Shown one piece after another: positions 25,714 through 35,693 of a DNA stretch of 64,000 bases (positions are counted from its first letter, which is position 1; each line of letters begins with the position of its first letter). The DNA comes from Massilia sp. WG5 (lineage in GTDB: Bacteria > Pseudomonadota > Gammaproteobacteria > Burkholderiales > Burkholderiaceae_D): the NCBI RefSeq assembly GCF_001412595.2, contig NZ_CP012640.2, positions 4,030,001 through 4,094,000 of the forward strand. The letters are read 5' to 3'. The notes under the pieces are model-generated. The model was given only the letters and a program-made list of their open reading frames with translations. It did not search any database and had not been told where the DNA came from. The position numbers and the translations under genes were made by a program.

Positions 25714-27678
25714 ATGGAAGACCGTCTTGCGCGCCTTGAAGCGGTGCAGGCCATGCTGCTCGAAATCGGGCAGCTGTCCGCCAGTTGTACCGATATCGGT
25801 GAATTCATCGGCGCCGTGCATCGCGCGCTGGGCCGCATCATGTATGCGGAAAACTTCTACGTCACCTTGTCGGAGCGCGAAGACAATACCGTGCGCTTCG
25901 TCTACTTCGTCGACACCGTCGACCAGGGCCCGAGTCCGGACGAGCGCGTGACCCTGGCTTCGCCCGAGCAGTCGCCAACCGCCTGGGTAATGCTCAACAA
26001 GCAGGCGCTGTCGATGACCTCCGAGGAAGAGCGCGCGCGGGAGAACGGCAATACCTGGGGCACGGGCAGCGTGGCCGAGCACTGGATGGGCTGTCCGCTG
26101 CTCGACCAGCAGCACGAGCTGCTGGGCGCCATCGTCATCCAGAGCTACCTACCGGAACACACTTACAGCGAAGAAGACCAGGCGCTGTTCGCCCTGATCG
26201 CGAACCACGTCTCGAACGCCCTGCAGGGCCTGCAGAGCATGGACCGCCTCGAGCGTGCCGTGCAGGAACGCACCGCGGCGCTGGCGCGCGAAGTGGCCGA
26301 GCGCCGCCGCGCCGAACAGGTCCAGCATGCGCTGTACCAGATCGCCGACCTGTCGGCCTCGGCGCTGGACGCGGACGTGCTGGCGGCCAGCCTGCACCGC
26401 ATCATCGGCGAGCTGATGGTGGCGCAGAACTTCCTGATCGCGCTGACCCACCCGGAAAGCGGCGAACTCAGCGTTCCGTACTATGCCGACGAGAGGGACA
26501 GTTACAGCCCGAACCAGCGTTTCCCGCTCGGCGCCGGCATGGTGTCCTATGTGCTGCAGACGCGCCAGGCCCAGCTGCACGACGCCGGCAGCATCGCGCG
26601 CCTGCGCGCTGCCGGCAAGGTCCGGGAACCGCTGGGCAACATCGACGTCGCCAGCTGGATCGGCGCGCCGATGCTGGTGCACGACAAGGCCTATGGCGTG
26701 ATGGTGGTGCAGAGCTACGACCCGGCCATCCTTTATACCAAGACGGAGCTCGACCTGCTGGCCTTCATCGCCAGCCACGTGGCGGTGGCGATTGCCCGCA
26801 TGCAGGCCGACCGCGCGATCCGCAAGGCCAAGGAGAGCCTGGAAACGCAGAACGCGGCCCTGAACCAGGCCCTTACCCAGCTGCAGGAAGCGCAGTCGGA
26901 ACTGGTACGCCAGGAAAAGCTCGCTTCGCTCGGCCAGATGGTGGCCGGCGTGGCCCACGAGATCAACACCCCGCTGGGCATCTGCGTGACCGCCACCAGC
27001 CACCTGGTGGAAGAACTCAGGCTGACCAAGGAAGAGCTGGCGGCCGGCGAGATGACGGAAGACAGCCTGAACGGCTTTTTCGACGTGGTCGACCAGTCGC
27101 TGCGCATCATGACCACCAATACCCAGCGCGCCGCAAGCCTGGTGCGCAGCTTCAAGCAGGTGGCGGTGGACCAGTCCTCGGACAATATCCGCAACTTCAA
27201 CCTGGGCAAGTACGTGGGCGAGATCCTGCTGTCGCTGCAGCCCAAGCTGAAGGGCAGGCCGGTCAAGGTGCAGGTCGACTGCCCGGCGGACCTGGAGCTG
27301 AACAGCTTCCCGGGCGCGGTCTCGCAGATCGTCACCAACATGGTGGTCAACTCGCTGGTGCACGGCTTCGAGCGCGGGCAGCCCGGCCACATCGCGATCC
27401 GCGCCCGCCTGGAAGAGGACGACATGGTCGCCTTCGAATACGGCGACGACGGCGCCGGCATGGACGCCGACACGCTGGCCAAGCTGTTCGATCCCTTCTT
27501 CACGACCAAGCGCGGCAGCGGCGGCAGCGGCCTCGGCGCGCACATCCTCTACAACCTGGTGACCGGCTCGCTGGGTGGTTCGCTGCGCGTGGAAAGCAGC
27601 CCGGGCAAGGGACTGCAGTACTTCCTGCGCTTTCCGCGCAAGGCCCTGCGCAAGGCCCCGGAAGCGCTGGCCGCCTGA
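25714..27678 (+). CDS. Cytoplasmic GAF-GAF histidine kinase
   Basis: A 654-residue kinase without membrane segments. Two GAF domains, about residues 10-175 and 205-365, carry similar cores (WIGAPMLVHDKAYGVMVVQSY in the second, MGCPLLDQQHELLGAIVIQSY in the first). A coiled coil (365-400) leads to the HisKA H-box VAHEINTPLG with His415, and the ATPase domain has NMVVNSLVHGF, GDDGAGMD and GSGGSGLGAHI. GAF domains commonly bind small ligands, haem or bilins; nothing here identifies the ligand. No REC domain is attached. GGGGGA precedes the ATG. The gene converges with a Cache hybrid kinase, 18 bases apart. Confidence 0.9.
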   Translation: MEDRLARLEAVQAMLLEIGQLSASCTDIGEFIGAVHRALGRIMYAENFYVTLSEREDNTVRFVYFVDTVDQGPSPDERVTLASPEQSPTAWVMLNKQALSMTSEEERARENGNTWGTGSVAEHWMGCPLLDQQHELLGAIVIQSYLPEHTYSEEDQALFALIANHVSNALQGLQSMDRLERAVQERTAALAREVAERRRAEQVQHALYQIADLSASALDADVLAASLHRIIGELMVAQNFLIALTHPESGELSVPYYADERDSYSPNQRFPLGAGMVSYVLQTRQAQLHDAGSIARLRAAGKVREPLGNIDVASWIGAPMLVHDKAYGVMVVQSYDPAILYTKTELDLLAFIASHVAVAIARMQADRAIRKAKESLETQNAALNQALTQLQEAQSELVRQEKLASLGQMVAGVAHEINTPLGICVTATSHLVEELRLTKEELAAGEMTEDSLNGFFDVVDQSLRIMTTNTQRAASLVRSFKQVAVDQSSDNIRNFNLGKYVGEILLSLQPKLKGRPVKVQVDCPADLELNSFPGAVSQIVTNMVVNSLVHGFERGQPGHIAIRARLEEDDMVAFEYGDDGAGMDADTLAKLFDPFFTTKRGSGGSGLGAHILYNLVTGSLGGSLRVESSPGKGLQYFLRFPRKALRKAPEALAA

Positions 27679-27696
27679 GCCCGCGGGTGCTGCGGC

Positions 27697-29901
27697 TCAG
27701 TCCTGGTTCGCCAGGCTTGAGAGCAGCTCGACCAGCTGGCCGATCTCGTAGGGCTTGGCCAGCACCTGCACCCCCGGCACCGTGACGCGCTGGTCGGTGT
27801 AGCCGGTCGCCAGCACGACCGGCAGGCCCGGCCGGCGTTCGCGCAGGATACCGGCCAGGTCGATGCCGCTGATCCTGCCCGGCATGACGATGTCGGAAAA
27901 GGCGACGTCGACTTCCAATCCTTTCTCGATCATCGCCAGCGCGCGTTCGCCGTCGGCCGCCACCAGCACGTCGAAACCGGCTTCCTCCAGCGCGTGCACG
28001 ACGGCTTCCCGCACCAGCGCATCGTCCTCGACGAACAGGATGCGGCCGTTGGCCTGCAGCGCTTCCGCCGGCGTGCCGCGGCCGGGCTGCGGCGACAGCG
28101 GCAGGTTCGAGCGCGGCAGGTGGAGCTCGACCCGGGTGCCCTGGCCAGGCGTGCTGGACAGCGCCAGCGCGCCCTGCGACTGGGTGGCGAAGGCATAGGC
28201 CTGGGCCAGTCCGAGTCCGGTGCCCTTGCCGTGCGCCTTGGTGGTGAAGAAGGGATCGAGGGCGCGCGCCAGCACCTCCGGCGCCATCCCGGTGCCGGTG
28301 TCCTGGACCGTCACCAGGACGTAGTCGCCGCCGCTGCGCTCCGCGGTCGGCTCCAGCACGCAGTTGCGCGCGCCGATCGCCAGGTGGCCGCCGTCGGGCA
28401 TGGCGTCGCGCGCATTGATCGCCAGGTTGAGCATGGCCAGGTCGAACTGCAGCGGATCGACGGTCACCGGCCACAAGTCGTCCTCGCACGCGAGTTCGAG
28501 CGCGATGCCCTGGCGCAGCACGTTACGGATCAGTTGCACGGCATTGCGCAGCTGCTCGGACGGGTCGACCGTCAGCAGCCTGGCGTCCTGGACCCGGCCG
28601 AAGGAGCCGAGCTGGCCGGTGAGGGCGGTAGCGCGGTTGACGGTGCGCTTGCAGGTCTCGATCAGGCCCTGCACCTTGGGCTGGGTCGAGGTCAGCGCCG
28701 CCATCTGCAGGGCCGTGGTCAGGGTCTGCAGCAGGTTGTTGAATTCGTGGGCGATGCCGCCGGTGAGGCGGCCCAGGGCTTCCAGCTTCTGGCCGCGCAT
28801 CAGCGCTTCCTGTGCGTGTTCGCTGGCGGCGACGGCTTCGGCCACGCGCTGTTCCAGCTCGGCCTGCGCGCGCCGGATCTGGCGGCTGGCGTCGGCCATG
28901 CGGTGCGCCACCGCGTCGATCTCGGCGATTCCCTGCGGCGCATAGGCCACTTCGCGGCCCTGGCCCAGGTCTTCGGCGCTGCGGCCCAGGTATTCGATGG
29001 GGGCGATGGCGCGCTTGCCGAAGCGGCGCGCCAGCAGCGCCGCCAGCACCAGCAGCGCCGCCATGATCCCCGCCAGGTAGGCCGCCGCATGCAGCGGCAC
29101 GCGCTGCAGCTCGGACTTCGGAATGCTGACCAGCACCCGCCACTGCGAGTCCGGCACCGTGCTGAAGAAGGCGGTAGCCGGCGTCCCGGAGAGGTTGCGG
29201 CCCGCAAACACGCCTTCCACGCGGGCGGCAAAATTCTGCAGCGCCGTCCCGCTCACGGAGCGGCCGCGGAACTGCTCGGCGTCGCGCGAGCGCGCCACGA
29301 TCCGGCCCTGGCGGTCGATGATCGAGGCCACCCAGGTGGCGGGAAAGCGCTGCTCCGTCATGAGTTCCTGCAGGGTGCTGGCGTTCACGCCCATGCTGAG
29401 GAAGTAGCGGATGCTGCCGTCGATGCGCACCGGCACCTGGAGCGCGAAGTCATGGCGGCCCCCCACCGGGGCGAGGAACAGGTCGGACACCAGGGTGCGG
29501 TCGGGTCCGTACTTCGCCATCAGCTCGTCCATGTTGGAGATGCGCCGGGTCGGCAGCGGCGTGCCGGGCGCGGCCCGGGTATTCACCAGCTGGCGGCCGT
29601 CCGGGCTGTGCAGGATGATCGCGGTTTCCGCCGTCGGCGCCAGGACCCTGGCGTGGCGCTCGAACTCGGCGAGGTCGCCGCGCGCCAGCGAAGGCGAGGT
29701 GGCGAGCGCGAGGAGGGTGCCTTCCTTGGTCTCGAGTTCGTTGTCGACCAGCAAGGCGAAGGCGCGCACCGCTTCCTTCACGCCGTTTTCCTGGGCCTGT
29801 CTTTCTTCCAGGTAGACGTAGCCGACCGCCAGCGTGGCGGCGGTAAAGGTCGGCACCAGGATCGCCAGGATCAGGACCAGCAGTCGGGTTCGGATGCGCA
29901 T
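27697..29901 (-). CDS. Membrane hybrid histidine kinase with periplasmic dCache-like sensor
   Basis: A 734-residue protein from the ATG at 29901 (a longer frame exists). First membrane helix at residues 5-27, then about 250 periplasmic residues of dCache type (LVDNELETKEGTLLALATSPSLARGD, FLSMGVNASTLQELM, VASIIDRQGRIVARS), second helix at about 275-298, and a HAMP-like linker. HisKA H-box is IAHEFNNLL with His385; ATPase motifs are NLAINARDAM, VQDTGTGM and GTGLGLAQAYAF; and a C-terminal receiver has D670 (FSDIVMPG). It probably senses small extracellular molecules and passes phosphate to its own receiver. No DNA-binding partner is adjacent; the next gene on the same strand is the REC-HD-GYP protein. 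Confidence 0.9.
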   Translation of the reverse strand: MRIRTRLLVLILAILVPTFTAATLAVGYVYLEERQAQENGVKEAVRAFALLVDNELETKEGTLLALATSPSLARGDLAEFERHARVLAPTAETAIILHSPDGRQLVNTRAAPGTPLPTRRISNMDELMAKYGPDRTLVSDLFLAPVGGRHDFALQVPVRIDGSIRYFLSMGVNASTLQELMTEQRFPATWVASIIDRQGRIVARSRDAEQFRGRSVSGTALQNFAARVEGVFAGRNLSGTPATAFFSTVPDSQWRVLVSIPKSELQRVPLHAAAYLAGIMAALLVLAALLARRFGKRAIAPIEYLGRSAEDLGQGREVAYAPQGIAEIDAVAHRMADASRQIRRAQAELEQRVAEAVAASEHAQEALMRGQKLEALGRLTGGIAHEFNNLLQTLTTALQMAALTSTQPKVQGLIETCKRTVNRATALTGQLGSFGRVQDARLLTVDPSEQLRNAVQLIRNVLRQGIALELACEDDLWPVTVDPLQFDLAMLNLAINARDAMPDGGHLAIGARNCVLEPTAERSGGDYVLVTVQDTGTGMAPEVLARALDPFFTTKAHGKGTGLGLAQAYAFATQSQGALALSSTPGQGTRVELHLPRSNLPLSPQPGRGTPAEALQANGRILFVEDDALVREAVVHALEEAGFDVLVAADGERALAMIEKGLEVDVAFSDIVMPGRISGIDLAGILRERRPGLPVVLATGYTDQRVTVPGVQVLAKPYEIGQLVELLSSLANQD

Positions 29902-29989
29902 CGTAGAGTGATGTTTTCCGGGCAATAGTGCACCGGCGCGCGTAGTCTACCGGACAATCATGCGCTTGTCGCTGCCTGGTCCTGCAGGC

Positions 29990-31495
29990 TCAGTCCGGCC
30001 AGCGGCGGTTGATGTCGTCCGCCTTGTCGAGGTGCTGGATCAGGATGTCGACGTAATGCGGATCGAGGTGGTGGCCCGCTACTTCGCGCAGGTAGTCGCG
30101 CACCTGCCCGATCGGCCAGGCCTGCTTGTAGCAGCGCTCGTGGGTGAGGGCGTCGAACACGTCGGCCACCGCCACGATGCGCGCATACGGGTGGATCTGC
30201 TCGCCCTTCAGGCCCTGCGGATAGCCGCTGCCGTCCCACTTCTCGTGGTGCTGGTGGGCGATCACCGCCGCCGCCTTCAGGATCGGGCGCTGCGAGCCGT
30301 CCAGGATCTGCAGCCCGACGGTCGGGTGCTGCTTCATGATTTCCCACTCGTCGGGCGTCAGGCGGCCCGGCTTAAGCAGCACCGCGTCCGGGGTCGCGAT
30401 CTTGCCGATGTCGTGCATCGGCGCCGCGTGCATCAGCACCGCGGTCTCGTCTTCGGACATGCCGGATTTCTCGGCCAGCAGGTGGCAGACCTGGGCCATG
30501 CGGCGCACGTGGTTGCCGGCTTCGTTCGAGCGCGACTCGACCACGTCGCCGAGGCGCAGGATCAGCTCGGCCTGGGTATCGGTGATCTCCTGGTTCAGCA
30601 GGATGTTGTCGAAGGCGATCGCGACGCCCGAGCAGAACACGTCGAGCAGCTGGACGTCGATCTCGGAAATCTCCTCGACGCCTTTCAATACCAGCAGCGA
30701 GGCTTTGCCGCTGCTGTTCGGGAAGTAGCCGACATAGGTGTCGCCGTGCAGCTTGGAAATGCGGTTGTGGCGCGCCTCGTCGAGCTGGGCCACCAGTTCC
30801 GGACCGATGTCGCTCTCGCCCATCTCGCCGATGCGGGCCAGGATCTCGTAGCGGCTCTCGCCGGTGATGACGCTGGCGCCGGTCACGCGCAGCAGCATGC
30901 TCTGCTCGAGGCGCAGCAGGGCCACGACCTGCTGCAGCAGGCCGCTGGCGAAGTCTTTCAGGTTGCGCTGCTGGAAGATGTGGGCGGAGGCGGCGATCAC
31001 GCGCTCCAGGCCTTCGCGGTAGGTCAGCTGTACGCGGCGCGCATCCTCGACCTTCATGATGTCGCGGTAGGCGCGCAGGGCGGCGAAGGTGGTGGTGAAC
31101 AGCTTCGTGCGGTCGAGCTCGGTCTTTTCCTTGTAGTCGTTGATGTCGTAGTCGACGATCACACGCTCTTCCGGCGCCTGGCCGGGCTGGCCGGTGCGCA
31201 GCACGATGCGGGTGAACTGGTTGTCCAGCTCCTGGCGCATCCAGCGCGCCACTTCCAGGCCGCTGTCTTCGCGCTCCATCACCACGTCCAGGAACACCAG
31301 TGCGATGTCCTTCTCGCGCGCGAGGACTTGCTTGGCCTCTTCGCCGCTGTAGGCATGCAGGAAGCTGAGGCTGCGGCCGTCCAGACGGAAGCGCGACAGG
31401 GTCAGTTTCGTGATGTCGTGGATGTCCGGCTCGTCATCGACGAGCAGTACTTTCCAGGGGGCGAGCTTGGGCGCAGCTGAAGACAGGAATGACAT
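29990..31495 (-). CDS. Response regulator with HD-GYP cyclic-di-GMP phosphodiesterase domain
   Basis: A 501-residue protein. Receiver domain at about residues 15-140 (LLVDDEPDIHD, phosphoacceptor D70 in VFLDVVME), a DUF3369-like sensor region at about 155-310, and an HD-GYP domain at about 325-495 with MHDIGKI (His361, Asp362), HHEKWDGSGYPQGLKG and VADVFDALTHERCYK. HD-GYP enzymes hydrolyse c-di-GMP to GMP, so phosphorylation would lower c-di-GMP. The ATG at 31495 is chosen because the conserved sequence begins there, although no clear ribosome binding site precedes it. The hybrid kinase gene starts 89 bases downstream on the same strand and may be linked to it. Confidence 0.9.
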   Translation of the reverse strand: MSFLSSAAPKLAPWKVLLVDDEPDIHDITKLTLSRFRLDGRSLSFLHAYSGEEAKQVLAREKDIALVFLDVVMEREDSGLEVARWMRQELDNQFTRIVLRTGQPGQAPEERVIVDYDINDYKEKTELDRTKLFTTTFAALRAYRDIMKVEDARRVQLTYREGLERVIAASAHIFQQRNLKDFASGLLQQVVALLRLEQSMLLRVTGASVITGESRYEILARIGEMGESDIGPELVAQLDEARHNRISKLHGDTYVGYFPNSSGKASLLVLKGVEEISEIDVQLLDVFCSGVAIAFDNILLNQEITDTQAELILRLGDVVESRSNEAGNHVRRMAQVCHLLAEKSGMSEDETAVLMHAAPMHDIGKIATPDAVLLKPGRLTPDEWEIMKQHPTVGLQILDGSQRPILKAAAVIAHQHHEKWDGSGYPQGLKGEQIHPYARIVAVADVFDALTHERCYKQAWPIGQVRDYLREVAGHHLDPHYVDILIQHLDKADDINRRWPD

Positions 31496-31682
31496 AAGAC
31501 GATGTCCGTATCGTAAATGTGTCGAAAAGAGCAAAAGCTTGCGCCAGAGCATCAGCGCTCGAAATGATTGTAGTATGAGCAGTAGCCATTAACAACCGGA
31601 AATATTGAAACCACGAGGGATAAAGTCACAAAGTTGCAACGTGATAATCAGGCAGTATTTACGCGCTGCTATCAAATTGCGG

Positions 31683-32420
31683 CTAGACGTGGAGTTTCTG
31701 GCAGCGCTCGCACCAGAAACTGCGCCGGTTCGAACGGCCCAGATTGGCTTTATGGAAGGGAATGCGGCAGCGCGGGCAGGTCTTCTGGTTGTGCGCCAGC
31801 CAGTGCTGCTTGAGGGTGAATTCCTTCTTCCAGGCGAGGAAGTCGAAACTGTACTGGCGCGCCTGCTCGACCAGGGCGCGCAGCTTGGCGGGCGGCAGGG
31901 CGCCGACCCTGCACAGCGGATGCAGGCGGATGCGGAACAGCACCTCGTTCTTGATGATGTTGCCGACGCCGGAAAAGATGGCCTGGTCGAGCAGGGCGTC
32001 GCAGGCCAGCATGTCCGGGGCGGCACGCAGCTTCTTGCGCGCCTTCTTCGGGTTCCAGGCATCGGACATGACGTCCGCTTCCCAGTCGTAGAGCGCATCG
32101 AGCTCGCAGTCGACTTCCTTGACCGAGCAGGCGTAGAAGTTGAGGAAGCTGCCGTCGGCAAAGTGGAGTGACAGGCGCGGCGGCTTGTCCCGCTCTTCGT
32201 TGATGCGGTAGGTGCCGAACAGCAGCATGTGGATGCGCACCGCCATCGTCGGCATCTGGATGAAGAACTGCTTGCCCCAGGTGCGCAGCGCCAGCACCGG
32301 CTGGTTGAGCAGGCGCGCGGTGTCGATGGCCCAGGTATTGCCCTCGGCGCGCACGATGGTCTGGCCGACGAAGCGGGCAGTCTGCTCCTTCAGAATATAC
32401 AGCGATGGTCCTTCCGGCAC
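31683..32420 (-). CDS. Fpg/Nei-family DNA glycosylase (endonuclease VIII-like)
   Basis: A 245-residue bifunctional DNA glycosylase/AP lyase of base-excision repair. The N-terminus is MPEGPSLYIL, with the catalytic Pro2 and Glu3. The H2TH region is IFSGVGNIIKNEVLFRIRLHP, and the C-terminal zinc finger has CPRC and CERC. The Tyr/Leu after PEGP and the overall sequence look more like Nei (oxidised pyrimidines) than MutM, but the substrate range cannot be read from the sequence. It is divergent from the first DUF3016 gene (159 bases), a layout that places DNA repair next to the catalase region. Confidence 0.85.
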   Translation of the reverse strand: MPEGPSLYILKEQTARFVGQTIVRAEGNTWAIDTARLLNQPVLALRTWGKQFFIQMPTMAVRIHMLLFGTYRINEERDKPPRLSLHFADGSFLNFYACSVKEVDCELDALYDWEADVMSDAWNPKKARKKLRAAPDMLACDALLDQAIFSGVGNIIKNEVLFRIRLHPLCRVGALPPAKLRALVEQARQYSFDFLAWKKEFTLKQHWLAHNQKTCPRCRIPFHKANLGRSNRRSFWCERCQKLHV

Positions 32421-32579
32421 GGTCGTCTCCCTTCGGATCGATTGTCCAGCGGAAGAGCCCGGAACCGGTGTGCGCGGACTAACATTTCATTACAAACTGG
32501 CGAAACAGGCAGACGGACAGGAGCATCGAATGGGGCGTATATTGATAGCCGGAAGGCGAATTCCACGAAAGGACAGATC

Positions 32580-33077
32580 ATGAAATCGTTCATGCAGAAG
32601 ATGGCCCTGGCGGGCCTGTTTGCGCTGGCGGCCGGTAGCGCCGGCGCCACCGTTACGGTGACCTATGTGCAACCGGACCGGTTCAGCGATGTGCCCTTCG
32701 TGACCGCGGATCGTGAAGACACGCTGAAGACCCTGACCGACCACTTCACCTGGCTGGGCAGCAGCCTGCCGCCGGGCCAGGACTTGCGCATCGAGGTGCT
32801 GGACATCGACCTGGCCGGCCGCCTGATCCCCAACGCGCGCATGGGCCGCGACCTGCGCGTGCTGCGTGGCCAGGCCGACTGGCCGCGCATCGACCTGCGC
32901 TATTCGCTGGAGCAGAACGGGCAGGTGCTCAAGAGCGGCGAGGCGCAGCTGTCGGACATGAATTACCTGAACCACACCAACCGCTACTTCGACGGCGAAC
33001 CGCTGCGCTACGAAAAGGCGATGATCGACGACTGGTTTGAAAAGACCATCGGCCCGCTGCCGCGTAATAGGCGTTGA
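32580..33077 (+). CDS. Exported DUF3016 protein, copy upstream of catalase
   Basis: A 165-residue protein with a signal peptide (QKMALAGLFALAAGSAGA, cleavage after about residue 23). The mature part is a single DUF3016 domain: VTYVQPDRFSDVPF, LPPGQDLRIEVLDIDLAGRL, DWPRIDLRYSLEQNGQVLKSGEAQLSD and a C-terminal DDWFEKTIGPLP. GAAAGGA provides a ribosome binding site. A paralogue of identical length lies on the other side of the catalase gene (35694-36191) and is about two-thirds identical by eye. DUF3016 function is unknown. Start chosen at MKSFMQKM because the signal peptide begins there; the upstream open frame is non-coding. Confidence 0.85.
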   Translation: MKSFMQKMALAGLFALAAGSAGATVTVTYVQPDRFSDVPFVTADREDTLKTLTDHFTWLGSSLPPGQDLRIEVLDIDLAGRLIPNARMGRDLRVLRGQADWPRIDLRYSLEQNGQVLKSGEAQLSDMNYLNHTNRYFDGEPLRYEKAMIDDWFEKTIGPLPRNRR

Positions 33078-33161
33078 GTATCGGTCCCTTAGGGAATATT
33101 CATGAGAATCGTCGGTCATAAGTTAGTGAGCTAACCAAGCGGGGCTGCTTCGTCGGCTATG

Positions 33162-33177
33162 TTGATCCTCTGATCAA
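33162..33177. promoter_or_regulatory. Dyad just upstream of the catalase gene
   Basis: TTGATC (33162-33167) and GATCAA (33172-33177) form a perfect 6-bp inverted repeat around CTCT, 26 bases before the catalase ATG. A second short dyad, GTTAG-TGAG-CTAAC, is at 33122-33135. Either could be an operator for oxidative-stress control; no OxyR-type site can be claimed. Confidence 0.25.
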
Positions 33178-33203
33178 TCCACAGTCGAACCAACGAGGAC
33201 AGC

Positions 33204-35594
33204 ATGACCGCATCCAAGAAGAGCCCCGGCGCCGACGGCGCCGGTTCCGTACTCGGCACCGTCGCCGGCCCGGCCGACGCATCGCCGCCCAGCGCACGCC
33301 CCCACAATCCGGTCGAAAAACGCCTGTTTGAAAAATCCGTCGCGGAGAAGGCGCTGGCTGCGGCCATGCCCTTCAATCCGACCAAGGCCGGTGAACATGG
33401 CGAGGCGGCCCGCTCGCCGGCCGAAGGCGCGCACCACCAGCCTTCCACGCCGGCCGCCACCGGCAGCACCGCCAGCGAGATCGCCAGCTCGGACAAGGTC
33501 GGCAGCGGCAAGCCGCAGCCGGGCAGCAACCCGACCGTGGCGCCGCTCGACCGCGTGCGCGTCGATCCGGCCGACCGGCACCTGACGACCAACCAGGGCG
33601 TCCCGGTGGCGGACAACCAGAACTCGCTGAAGATCGGCCTGCGCGGACCGACCGCGATGGAAGATTTCATCCTGCGCGAGAAACTGACCCACTTCGACCA
33701 TGAGCGCATTCCCGAGCGCGTGGTCCACGCACGCGGCTCGGCCGCGCACGGATTCTTCGAAGCCTACGACGATTTCAGCGCCCTGACCCGTGCCACGCCG
33801 TTCGCCGCGAAGGGCAAGCGCACCCCGGTATTCGTGCGCTTCTCGACCGTGGCCGGCGAGCGTGGCTCGACCGACACGGCGCGCGACGTACGCGGTTTCG
33901 CCGTCAAGTTCTATACCGAGGAAGGCAACTGGGACCTGGTCGGCAACAACATCCCGGTGTTCTTCATCCAGGATGCGATGAAGTTCCCCGACCTGGTCCA
34001 CGCCGCCAAGCCGGAGCCCCACCATGCGATGCCGCAGGCGGCCACCGCCCACGACACCTTCTGGGACTTCGTCGGCCTGTCGCCGGAATCGGCGCACATG
34101 CTGATGTGGACCATGTCCGACCGCGCCATCCCGCGCAGCTACCGCACCATGCAGGGTTTCGGCGTCCACACCTTCCGCCTGGTGAACGCCGAGGGTGAAT
34201 CGCGCTTCGTGAAATTCCACTGGAACCCGACCGCCGGCACGCACTCGCTGGTGTGGGACGAAGCCGTGCGCATCTCGGGCGCCGACCCGGACTTCCACCG
34301 GCGCGACCTGTGGGAAGCCATCGAGTCCGGCAATTTCCCGGAGTGGGAACTGGGCCTGCAGGTCTTCACCGAGGAAGAGGCGGCGTCGTTCGGCTTCGAC
34401 ATCCTCGATCCGACCAAGCTGGTGCCGGAAGAGCTGGTGCCGGTGCGCCCGGTCGGACGCATGGTGCTGGATCGCAACCCGGACAACTTCTTTGCCGAGA
34501 CCGAGCAGGTCGCGTTCTGCACGGCCCACGTCGTGCCCGGCATCGACTTCACCAACGATCCGCTGCTGCAGGGACGCATCCACTCCTACCTCGACACCCA
34601 GATCACCCGCCTGGGCGGACCGAACTTCCACGAGATCCCGATCAATTCGCCGATCGTGCAGGTCCAGAACAACCAGCGCGATGGCATGCACCGCCAGGCC
34701 ATCCATCGCGGGCGTGTCAACTATGAGCCGAATTCGCTGGGCGGCGGCTGTCCTTTCCAGTCGGGCCGGATGGGCTTCACCAGCTTCCCCGAGCGCTTCG
34801 CCAACGAGGACAAGGTACGCGGCAAGCCCGAACTGTTCGCCGAGCACTACGGCCAGGCGCGCCAGTTCTACCAGAGCCAGACCGCCGCCGAGCAGACGCA
34901 TATCGCGAACGCCTTCCGCTTCGAGCTGACCCGTGTGCAGACCCCGGCCGTGCGCCAGCGCATCCTGGCCCTGCTCGGCAACGTCGACGCCGGGCTGGCC
35001 GCCAAGGTGGCCGAAGGCCTGGGCATGGAGGTGCCGGAGCCGCTGCCGCGCGCCAGCGACGGTCCGGTGCCCGACTACCCGCCGTCGCCGGCCTTGTCGC
35101 TGCTGAGCCGGCAGGGCGAGACCGGGATCCGCACGCGCCGCGTCGCCATCCTGGTGGCGCCAGGCGTGGACGGCGCCCAGGTCAACAGCCTGTATGCCGG
35201 CCTGCTGAAGGAGGGCGCCGTGCCGCGCCTGGTCGGCAGCATGCTGGGCAAGGTCAAGCCGGCCAGCGGCGCGGCGCTCGACGTCGAGATTTCGCTGGAA
35301 GCCGGCCCGTCCGTCATGTACGACGGCATGATCGTGCCGGACGGCGCCGCGGCCGAGGCCCTGGCGCGCAATGCCCATGCGATCGACTTCGTGCGCGAGC
35401 AGTACCGCCACTGCAAGCCGATCCTGGTCATGGGCGCCGGCGCGGAGCTGCTCGCCAGGGCCATGGTGCCGACCGCGCTGCCGGATGGCGCGGCCGACCC
35501 GGCGCTGCTGGTCGACGGCACGCTGGACGCCTTCACGGCAGCGCTGGCGGCGCACCGCGCCTACGTGCGCGAGACCGATCCGCCGATGGTGTAA
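33204..35594 (+). CDS. katE: Large-subunit monofunctional catalase (HPII/KatE type)
   Basis: A 796-residue haem catalase that converts hydrogen peroxide to water and oxygen. The first 125 or so residues are Ala/Pro/Ser-rich and unlike the core. The core begins at [18 protein letters not shown]. The active-site histidine is in [12 protein letters not shown] (His175), the distal Asn in [17 protein letters not shown] and the haem-ligand Tyr462 in [14 protein letters not shown]. The C-terminal 150 residues form the class I glutamine-amidotransferase-like domain of large catalases ([25 protein letters not shown]). E. coli KatE has 753 residues. GAGGAC precedes the ATG. Two DUF3016 paralogues flank it on the same strand. 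Confidence 0.95.
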   Translation: MTASKKSPGADGAGSVLGTVAGPADASPPSARPHNPVEKRLFEKSVAEKALAAAMPFNPTKAGEHGEAARSPAEGAHHQPSTPAATGSTASEIASSDKVGSGKPQPGSNPTVAPLDRVRVDPADRHLTTNQGVPVADNQNSLKIGLRGPTAMEDFILREKLTHFDHERIPERVVHARGSAAHGFFEAYDDFSALTRATPFAAKGKRTPVFVRFSTVAGERGSTDTARDVRGFAVKFYTEEGNWDLVGNNIPVFFIQDAMKFPDLVHAAKPEPHHAMPQAATAHDTFWDFVGLSPESAHMLMWTMSDRAIPRSYRTMQGFGVHTFRLVNAEGESRFVKFHWNPTAGTHSLVWDEAVRISGADPDFHRRDLWEAIESGNFPEWELGLQVFTEEEAASFGFDILDPTKLVPEELVPVRPVGRMVLDRNPDNFFAETEQVAFCTAHVVPGIDFTNDPLLQGRIHSYLDTQITRLGGPNFHEIPINSPIVQVQNNQRDGMHRQAIHRGRVNYEPNSLGGGCPFQSGRMGFTSFPERFANEDKVRGKPELFAEHYGQARQFYQSQTAAEQTHIANAFRFELTRVQTPAVRQRILALLGNVDAGLAAKVAEGLGMEVPEPLPRASDGPVPDYPPSPALSLLSRQGETGIRTRRVAILVAPGVDGAQVNSLYAGLLKEGAVPRLVGSMLGKVKPASGAALDVEISLEAGPSVMYDGMIVPDGAAAEALARNAHAIDFVREQYRHCKPILVMGAGAELLARAMVPTALPDGAADPALLVDGTLDAFTAALAAHRAYVRETDPPMV

Positions 35595-35693
35595 GCCTGC
35601 GGCGGGAAAGGCGGCGGGCAGGGGCCAGGCGAGCGCAAGCGGCAAGCCTGGCGTATATTGGCGGTCTTGGCGACAATTAACGAAAGGGCAACC

